From Candidatus Zixiibacteriota bacterium (GTDB lineage: Bacteria > Zixibacteria > MSB-5A5 > GN15 > PGXB01), in contig DAOWOO010000014.1 of assembly GCA_030642025.1 (NCBI GenBank), forward strand, positions 1-12,026: a stretch of DNA of 12,026 nt, in the 5' to 3' direction. This document shows, one piece after another, positions 6,981 to 12,026 of the stretch; position 1 is the stretch's first letter; each line of letters opens with the position of its first letter. The notes below the pieces were generated by a model, which saw only the letters and a list, made by a program, of their open reading frames with translations, ran no database searches and was not told where the DNA came from. The position numbers and the translations under genes are program-made.

Positions 6981-7010
6981 AGAATATTTCATAAAAATAT
7001 GGCTTGTGAA
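6981..7010 (-). promoter_or_regulatory. Possible promoter for the DUF92 gene
   Basis: On the minus strand TTCACA (7005-7010, 5 of 6 to TTGACA) is followed by 18 bp and TATTCT (6981-6986, 4 of 6). The -35 hexamer overlaps the CRP-like palindrome at 7005-7020, so a protein bound there would be expected to block this promoter. The call rests on weak hexamers in AT-rich DNA. Confidence 0.3.
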
Positions 7011-7020
7011 GTAAATCACA
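7005..7020. promoter_or_regulatory. CRP-type operator upstream of hppA
   Basis: TGTGAAGTAAATCACA is an exact TGTGA-N6-TCACA match followed by TTA, close to the full E. coli CRP consensus. Its centre (7012.5) lies at -61.5 relative to the start near 7074 predicted from the hppA promoter hexamers. In E. coli this is the standard class I activating position. It also overlaps the candidate DUF92 -35 box, so the same binding could activate one gene and repress the other. The regulator itself is not in the window. Confidence 0.55.
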
Positions 7021-7038
7021 TTATATTCCAAAATCCTG

Positions 7039-7067
7039 TTGACAATTATATCCCCAGCCTGTAAATT
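7039..7067 (+). promoter_or_regulatory. Promoter of hppA
   Basis: A perfect TTGACA (7039-7044) is followed by exactly 17 bp and TAAATT (7062-7067, 4 of 6). The predicted start near 7074 leaves a leader of about 123 nt before the ATG at 7197. No riboswitch fold was recognised in that leader. Confidence 0.55.
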
Positions 7068-7196
7068 TCGACCCTAAATCTAATGCAGTAAAGAGCTTGG
7101 TAATAAGATTTGAAAACAATAGATATTCTCGGGCATAAAGCCTCCAACCTGCAAATAATTAATAGCTTAATAAAACCTCATGTAAGGGAGTCGTAG

Positions 7197-9200
7197 ATGG
7201 ATTATTGGATTTACCTGTACGCTGCTCAGATCCTGGGGGTGGTGGGTATCTTCTTTGCGCTGATACTCTACTTCACCATCAAGTCTAAAGATGCGGGCAA
7301 TGACCTTATGAAAGACATCGCCGATCAAATTGCCAAAGGATCGATGGTCTTTCTCAAACGCGAGTATTCTATTCTTGCGATTTTCGTCATTGTCGTTTTC
7401 CTGCTTTTATTGTGGAAAATCTCAACGGCAACCGCCATCGCTTTCATCTCCGGCGCAATCAGCTCGATGCTGGCCGGTTACTTTGGAATGCAGGCGGCCA
7501 CCAAGGCCAATGTTCGGACTGCGGCTGCAGCCAAGAACTCCGGTCAGGGCGGGGCACTTTCGATAGCCTTCACTGGCGGGGCTGTTATGGGTATGTCGGT
7601 GGCCGCACTGGGTCTTCTTGGTATCGGAATACTTACATACCTGGTTTTCAGACTCGACTTTTTTAGCTGGCCTGACCTGGCCGGATACGGCATGGGCGCA
7701 TCATCGATAGCACTGTTTGCCCGTGTTGGCGGCGGTATTTATACCAAGTCGGCCGATGTCGGCGCTGACCTGGTTGGTAAAATTGAAGCGGGTATTCCCG
7801 AAGATGACCCGCGTAACCCGGCGGTTATTGCCGATAACGTGGGTGACAACGTCGGCGATACGGCCGGAATGGGCGCCGACCTGTTTGAATCGTATGTAGG
7901 TTCCATTATCGCTACTATCGCCATCGCGGCGGTAGCACTGGGCAATCAGATACCAAGCGGTGAGATTCTGGCCAAGGTTCTTCTTCCGATAGCAATGGCC
8001 TCAGCCGGTATTATCGCCTCGATTCTCGGCGTGCTTTCGGTCAAGGCCTTCGCCAATATGAAGAACCCGGCGGCTGTTTTGCGTGTGGTAACATATGTGG
8101 CATCAGTTGTTCTGTTCATAGCGGCCTGGTTTATTATTGAAAGACTGGGACTCGACCAGAAACTGTTCTGGGTAATTCTCGGCGGTAATGTGGCCGGTAT
8201 TCTAATCGGCCTTCTGACTGAGTATTACACCGCTGCCGCTCCAATCCGAAAAATCGCCAAAGCATCGGAAACCGGCGCCGCTACGACCATTATCCAGGGA
8301 CTGGCGGTCGGTATGGAATCGGTTGCGCTTCCGGTATTTATTATTGCCATGGCGATTCTGGTCGGCTTCAAACTCGGCGGTTTATATGGTATCGGTCTGG
8401 CCGCAGTTGGCATGCTTTCGACTATCGGCGTGACTATGTCGGTTGACGCTTATGGGCCGATTGCTGATAACGCCGGCGGAATTACTGAGATGGCCGGTCT
8501 GGGCGATGATATCCGAAAAATCACTGACCGTCTCGACTCACTCGGAAACACCACGGCCGCTATCGGTAAAGGTTTTGCAATCGGTTCCGCCGCTCTGACT
8601 GCCCTGGCTCTTTTCTCCGCTTATTCGACGGCGGCTCAGGTTCAAGCAATAAGCCTTTTGAATCCATATGTGGTTGTCGGTCTCTTCATCGGCGGTATCA
8701 TACCGTTTCTGATTGCCGCTTTGACCATGACCGCAGTCGGCAAAGCCGCCTTCAAAATGGTTGAAGAGGTCCGTCGTCAGTTCCGTGAGATTACGGGTCT
8801 TATGGAAGGCAAGGCCAAACCGGATACTGAACGCTGTATCGATATTGCCACCAAAAGCGCTCTGGCGGAAATGGTTCTTCCGGGTATATTCGCTATTGGG
8901 GCTCCGATTGCGGTTGGTTTTACTCTTGGCAAAGAAGCGCTCGGCGGATTCCTCGCCGGGGCGACTCTCGCCGGCGTTTTGATGGCCCTGATGATGGCCA
9001 ATGCCGGTGGCGCCTGGGACAATGCCAAGAAATATATCGAAGCCGGCGCACATGGCGGCAAGGGTTCCGATGCTCATAAAGCCGCTGTTATCGGTGATAC
9101 GGTTGGCGATCCGTTCAAGGATACATCCGGTCCGTCGATGAACATCCTCATCAAGCTGATGGCGATGGTTTCGCTGGTACTGGCTCCGCTGTTTATCTAA
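7197..9200 (+). CDS. hppA: Membrane-bound K+-dependent pyrophosphatase (ion pump)
   Basis: A 667-residue integral membrane protein that hydrolyses cytoplasmic pyrophosphate and uses the energy to export Na+ and/or H+. The family has about 16 membrane helices and this length fits. The substrate-site motif GGGIYTKSADVGADL is at 178-192, followed by EDDPRNPAVIADNVGDNVGD, and the C-terminal acidic site NAGGAWDNAKKYIE and GDTVGDPFKDTSGPS are intact. A454 and G457 in GNTTAAIGKG are the residues of K+-dependent enzymes; K+-independent pumps have Lys and Thr there. E231 in LFESYVGSI matches the gating Glu position of TmPPase-type Na+ pumps, unlike the shifted Glu of plant H+ pumps, so Na+ transport (possibly Na+/H+) is favoured. 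GGGAG lies 6 nt before the ATG. It is monocistronic, with a promoter and CRP-type site upstream and a terminator at 9223. Confidence 0.98.
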   Translation: MDYWIYLYAAQILGVVGIFFALILYFTIKSKDAGNDLMKDIADQIAKGSMVFLKREYSILAIFVIVVFLLLLWKISTATAIAFISGAISSMLAGYFGMQAATKANVRTAAAAKNSGQGGALSIAFTGGAVMGMSVAALGLLGIGILTYLVFRLDFFSWPDLAGYGMGASSIALFARVGGGIYTKSADVGADLVGKIEAGIPEDDPRNPAVIADNVGDNVGDTAGMGADLFESYVGSIIATIAIAAVALGNQIPSGEILAKVLLPIAMASAGIIASILGVLSVKAFANMKNPAAVLRVVTYVASVVLFIAAWFIIERLGLDQKLFWVILGGNVAGILIGLLTEYYTAAAPIRKIAKASETGAATTIIQGLAVGMESVALPVFIIAMAILVGFKLGGLYGIGLAAVGMLSTIGVTMSVDAYGPIADNAGGITEMAGLGDDIRKITDRLDSLGNTTAAIGKGFAIGSAALTALALFSAYSTAAQVQAISLLNPYVVVGLFIGGIIPFLIAALTMTAVGKAAFKMVEEVRRQFREITGLMEGKAKPDTERCIDIATKSALAEMVLPGIFAIGAPIAVGFTLGKEALGGFLAGATLAGVLMALMMANAGGAWDNAKKYIEAGAHGGKGSDAHKAAVIGDTVGDPFKDTSGPSMNILIKLMAMVSLVLAPLFI

Positions 9201-9222
9201 GATAGTTATTACAATCGATATC

Positions 9223-9254
9223 AAGGCGGGATTTTCAAGTCCCGCCTTTTTTTT
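9223..9254 (+). terminator. Intrinsic terminator of hppA
   Basis: AAGGCGGGA (9223-9231) pairs perfectly with TCCCGCCTT (9240-9248) around an 8-nt loop. A run of eight T (9247-9254) follows. The hairpin begins 23 bp after the hppA stop. On the minus strand no T-run follows it, so it should act mainly on hppA transcripts. Confidence 0.9.
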
Positions 9255-9270
9255 GTTGGTATTTTCTTTT

Positions 9271-9322
9271 GCCGATGTAATCGCGAGGAGTCTGGCGAAG
9301 GCCGGATCATGTGGCGATCTCC
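9271..9322. repeat. Structured GC-rich repeat-like element (candidate dispersed repeat)
   Basis: The text ATCGCGAGGAGTCTGGCGAA...GTGGCGATCTCC resembles the TTGCGAGGAG...GTGGCAATCTC repeats that I recall from many bacterial genomes. Outer arms ATCGC (9280-9284) and GCGAT (9314-9318) pair. Inner arms CTGGC (9292-9296) and GCCGG (9301-9305) pair around GAAG with one G-T wobble. It lies between the hppA terminator and the stop codon of the outer-membrane receptor gene, touching the latter. Only one copy is seen in the window, so the repeat status rests on memory. Confidence 0.4.
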
Positions 9323-11265
9323 TAATCCAGAAACTCCCATGTGATGCCGTAGTAGTTGTACCGTCCGGGGATGGTGTAATCCTCACGCCAGCGGTACTCA
9401 ATCGATGGCATATCCTGAAATATATAATAGAACCGAAATTTCTTTACACGAAATGTCAGTTTGAGATTAAAGACGGGGTCCTCACCCAACTCTTCCCCGT
9501 TATAACCGTTGTATGGACCGGCGTATAGCAATTCGCCGTATGCATATAAGTGCAAATCAAGCGTTTCGATGTAATGATACAATTCCAGACCGGTGAACCC
9601 CTGGTATTCGGGTGCGTAAGTAGGATCGTCATTGTCGGACATTTTCAAATAATGATAACTCGCTCCTCCGGTCCAGATCAATTTCTCCCATAGTGATAAT
9701 CTCTGCCGAATAGTACCGTTGACAAATTCGATATCATGATTGTACGGTGTAAACCCGCCCGCATCAAGATCGAGAGTATCATAACGCCGCCAGTCGATAC
9801 CGTCGAATATCTTTCCGCCGGTTGCGGAAAGCATTAAATCCGACCCTGCCTTTCCCAGCCCGAATGAGATATTGCCGATCAACTGTTTTTCGGGTGTAAT
9901 ATTCGGATTCCCCGATTCGAAATAATCATAAACATTAGGGTCATAAACAATCTCGGTTTTGGGTGTTAAAAACATTTCATACTGGCGGGGAAAAACAGTG
10001 CAGTACCCGGCCGAGGCCGACATATAAAAAGCTCCGGCATTCTTGATAAAAGCCGCAACGCACGATGGAGCCGGGTCAAAGCCGGATACTTTTTCGCCTT
10101 TGACATAAACCGTCAGGGCGTTTCGTTCATCGCCCAGCAAAATAGAAAGATCAACCTCACCCCGGCGGCGTTTATCGGACATATAGTTTTTATCATCGAA
10201 TCTCTCTTCGGCGGCCGTCGCCCGGATTCTAAAACCGACATTATTTATAAGCCCCTCGTGTGAAATGGTCAGGCTGTTGGAGAATATATCAAGGTAACGG
10301 CGGCAGGTTTTAAACCGCCGTTCGAATTTCGACTCTGAGCGTTGATGGCGAAATTCAACCGAACTTCTGCGTTTATCCGAGTGGCTGAAATCAACCCCGG
10401 CGATAAGGTCCCGGTCGCGGCGGAAACGGTCAATATAGAGCACCTGGGTATCGAATCGGGGCGGAAAACTGCCGTCGCGCTTATAAAGCCGATATCCCAA
10501 GTTAACCTGCCACCTCTGCGCCAGCGGTTGATTGAATTCGGCCCAGTGATGGTAGGCGTCATCATCGGCATAAAAAACAATACCATCCGCCTTGCGATAC
10601 CCCAGCGCCAGACGCATACTGCGCCCGTCTTCATTGGTATGGTACAAACTCCCCTTGGTGTAGGCATAACCGAAAGATCCCTTATCGACCACCAGTCTGG
10701 ATTCAAGACGGGTGGAATCGGGACGATGAGACAGCATTACCAGTGATGAGGTCGCCTGATTGCCGCCAAAGACAATCCCCAGGGGGCCTTCGAGGTTGTA
10801 ATATTTTTGCACCGGCGCGGTGGGGATATCATTGAAATCGATCATGTTATCCGGTTCCGGCAGATGCTCTATCGGATGAAGGGCGCGGCTATCGAGTATA
10901 ATATTCATCCGGTTGCCCGGCAGGGCATACGGTGAGACATTCGTTCTCACCGGCGTATTATGATATGAAATAACCAGGTTTGACGGGTTAAGCTTTAAAA
11001 AGTCTCCGGCATCATGCTGGAACGACCTGGCTGATTCGCGGGAATAGCTCAGCCGGTCGGAGAGGAAAACATTGTGAAGAGATTTTTCAAAATTATAGGA
11101 TATAATGCGTGGTTTTTTTATTTTTTCGGGTTCGGGTTGTTCGGATTCCATCATATCATAGATCTGTCGGCTGGAATCAACGTCAGTATTCTGACCGATG
11201 GCCGGACTGAAGAAAACCATTAAGCCGATAATGATTGTCGTAATATTTTTAAATGTACCGAACAT
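9322..11265 (-). CDS. TonB-dependent-receptor-like outer-membrane beta-barrel protein
   Basis: A 647-residue protein with a signal peptide (hydrophobic 9-22, likely cleavage after AIG at about 24). Residues about 70-180 resemble a receptor plug: NIILDSRAL matches the usual VLLDGxPL, FNDIPTAPVQKYYNLEGPLGIVFGG matches the IPxxxIExIEVxxGP...YG block, and SLVMLSHRP the closing strand. From about 185 on, alternating aromatic and polar strands form a barrel, including NPNITPEKQ at 453-461, a receptor-like signature, and the C-terminal IPGRYNYYGITWEF. The plug is divergent and I see no evident TonB box or carboxypeptidase-like N-terminal domain. The length is close to BtuB. It follows the ECF S-component gene by 8 bp with no close ribosome-binding site (GGCGGGA lies 12 nt away), so coupling is likely. 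The expected role is substrate entry across the outer membrane; the substrate is unknown. Confidence 0.75.
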   Translation of the reverse strand: MFGTFKNITTIIIGLMVFFSPAIGQNTDVDSSRQIYDMMESEQPEPEKIKKPRIISYNFEKSLHNVFLSDRLSYSRESARSFQHDAGDFLKLNPSNLVISYHNTPVRTNVSPYALPGNRMNIILDSRALHPIEHLPEPDNMIDFNDIPTAPVQKYYNLEGPLGIVFGGNQATSSLVMLSHRPDSTRLESRLVVDKGSFGYAYTKGSLYHTNEDGRSMRLALGYRKADGIVFYADDDAYHHWAEFNQPLAQRWQVNLGYRLYKRDGSFPPRFDTQVLYIDRFRRDRDLIAGVDFSHSDKRRSSVEFRHQRSESKFERRFKTCRRYLDIFSNSLTISHEGLINNVGFRIRATAAEERFDDKNYMSDKRRRGEVDLSILLGDERNALTVYVKGEKVSGFDPAPSCVAAFIKNAGAFYMSASAGYCTVFPRQYEMFLTPKTEIVYDPNVYDYFESGNPNITPEKQLIGNISFGLGKAGSDLMLSATGGKIFDGIDWRRYDTLDLDAGGFTPYNHDIEFVNGTIRQRLSLWEKLIWTGGASYHYLKMSDNDDPTYAPEYQGFTGLELYHYIETLDLHLYAYGELLYAGPYNGYNGEELGEDPVFNLKLTFRVKKFRFYYIFQDMPSIEYRWREDYTIPGRYNYYGITWEFLD

Positions 11266-11273
11266 ATATTTCG

Positions 11274-11801
11274 TCAGTCCCGCCTGTTTTCTCTTTTGGC
11301 CAAAAAGGCCAGAACCGGGTACAACACAGGGAACATTATAGTATTCGATAATACAGTAATCAATGAAAATACCAGCCCGCCGATAAGCCGGGGCCAGAAC
11401 GGCTGATAGATCAGGGCATCGACACTATCGACGGCCAGATGATAACAAAGGCCTGATCCGAAACCGGCAATTGCAAGTATAATAGCCGTCTTGAAACTCC
11501 ACCGGCACGGCCTAAGTACTCCCGCCGTAATAGCGCCGATCAGACCGGAAAAAGAAATGCCGACCAGTTGTGATAAAAGCAAAAACGGCGGCGAGGGGCC
11601 ATAAGGATTCAATATCGCCCAGAGAAAAAAGCCGATTACACCGACCGTGATTCCCGCCCAGGCGCCCCAGACAAAACCGGCGGTAAAGATAATAAAGAAA
11701 CAGGGATTGACATTCGGAATCCAGACCGCCATGTACGATCCGGCAAAAACCAGGGCGGAAAAAACAGCCACCCTGGAAATCAGCCTGACACTCAAAATCA
11801 T
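11274..11801 (-). CDS. ECF transporter S component (substrate-binding membrane subunit)
   Basis: A 175-residue membrane protein with about five or six helices (about 7-27, 32-60, 73-95, 104-121, 137-165), the size and pattern of energy-coupling-factor S components. RLISRVAVFSALVFAG near the start carries the small-residue helix 1 that in this family contacts the EcfT subunit. FTAGFVWGAWAGITVGVIG and LNPYGPSPPFLLLSQ follow as in vitamin-type S subunits. Such subunits bind a vitamin or metal and need EcfT and two ATPases, none of which is in the window, so it probably shares a module encoded elsewhere. It overlaps the upstream gene by ATGA and is followed after 8 bp by the outer-membrane receptor-like gene, implying one uptake operon. 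The ligand (a cobalamin-type or other cofactor is only a guess) cannot be read from the sequence. Confidence 0.72.
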   Translation of the reverse strand: MILSVRLISRVAVFSALVFAGSYMAVWIPNVNPCFFIIFTAGFVWGAWAGITVGVIGFFLWAILNPYGPSPPFLLLSQLVGISFSGLIGAITAGVLRPCRWSFKTAIILAIAGFGSGLCYHLAVDSVDALIYQPFWPRLIGGLVFSLITVLSNTIMFPVLYPVLAFLAKRENRRD

Positions 11802-12026
11802 CGCAGAACAGCTATTTTAAACCGTTCCACCATATCAGGGGAGCCGTCGACAAAAATCAGACGGCATAACGCCAGGTAAACACCGCCGGAAACCTTTTGC
11901 CCGCTCTGGTTGTCATAAAACCAGTCAACTTTGATACCTTCATAATAATCAGGTTCCGATACAAGCTCTCTCACCTTCTCCCCGGCAACCGTGAACAGTG
12001 TAACCTCAAGATATCCTTCCTTGGCC
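11798..12026 (-). CDS. Secreted/surface protein, FlgD-like C-terminal domain (5' end outside window)
   Basis: Only the last 75 codons are visible. They read AKEGYLEVTLFTVAGEKVRE, then an acidic stretch, YYEGIKVDWFYDNQSGQKVS, GGVYLALCRLIF, and end in KIAVLR. The order hydrophobic strand, xVAGEKVREL, W-x-x-DNxSGxxVxGGVYL and a final KIAVLR strand is that of FlgD Ig-like or sorting-type C-terminal domains, which sit at the end of large secreted or surface proteins in FCB-group bacteria. What the rest of the protein does is unknown. Its TGA overlaps the ATG of the ECF S-component gene (ATGA), so translation is probably coupled and the three genes form one operon. A surface or envelope partner of the uptake system is one possibility. 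Confidence 0.75.
   Translation of the reverse strand, partial: AKEGYLEVTLFTVAGEKVRELVSEPDYYEGIKVDWFYDNQSGQKVSGGVYLALCRLIFVDGSPDMVERFKIAVLR

Noticed and set aside
7074..7196. Riboswitch in the 123-nt hppA leader
   Set aside because: No conserved riboswitch core or convincing hairpin plus terminator could be recognised.
8538..9401. A 287-codon minus-strand open frame across the end of hppA
   Set aside because: It runs antisense to an intact, highly conserved pyrophosphatase gene and its terminator, has no recognisable domain, and has Arg/Ser/Thr-rich low-complexity composition typical of a shadow frame.
1..12026. tRNA genes, CRISPR arrays, insertion sequences or phage genes
   Set aside because: Looked for on both strands; no regularly spaced repeats, transposase-like protein or tRNA-like cloverleaf was seen.

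Overview
The window looks like chromosomal DNA from a diderm bacterium, probably of the FCB superphylum or a neighbouring candidate phylum. The basis is a C-terminal FlgD-like/sorting module, a TonB-receptor-like outer-membrane barrel, a membrane pyrophosphatase and a moderate GC content. This placement is inference from gene content. I see no rRNA, tRNA, CRISPR array, insertion sequence or phage gene.

Layout. From 1 to about 6950 all genes lie on the minus strand. In transcription order they are a DUF92 membrane protein, an acyl-CoA dehydrogenase, a possible 41-residue leader ORF, a membrane PAS-PAS protein without an output domain, a damaged STAS-domain gene, a small two-helix membrane protein, an exported prolyl oligopeptidase and an isochorismatase-family hydrolase cut by the window edge. 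Gaps of roughly 90-190 bp with hairpins or promoter-like sequences suggest several transcription units; only the last pair (27-bp gap) looks like a tight operon. From 7197 to 9200 a K+-dependent membrane pyrophosphatase (hppA) runs on the plus strand and ends at a strong intrinsic terminator. From 12026 back to 9322 a compact minus-strand operon encodes a secreted protein with a FlgD-like C-terminus, an ECF transporter S component (ATGA overlap) and an outer-membrane TonB-receptor-like barrel (8-bp gap).

How they may work together. The 9322-12026 operon pairs an outer-membrane channel or receptor with an inner-membrane substrate-binding subunit, so it is most simply read as an uptake route for a vitamin-like or other micronutrient; the substrate is not visible. 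hppA recycles pyrophosphate while pumping Na+ and/or H+. Its upstream region carries a perfect CRP-type palindrome centred at -61.5 relative to the predicted start, the classic activating position, which would link the pump to a CRP/FNR-family regulator. A second perfect copy of the motif lies inside the DUF92 gene.

Most notable observations: the STAS gene carries a single-base frameshift whose downstream frame restores the missing C-terminal helix, plus an apparent in-frame loss of a core strand; the CRP-like site has textbook spacing; the ECF-S/outer-membrane operon has an unusual plug region; and a structured, probably dispersed, repeat abuts the receptor stop codon. I found no clearly new defence or mobile system.
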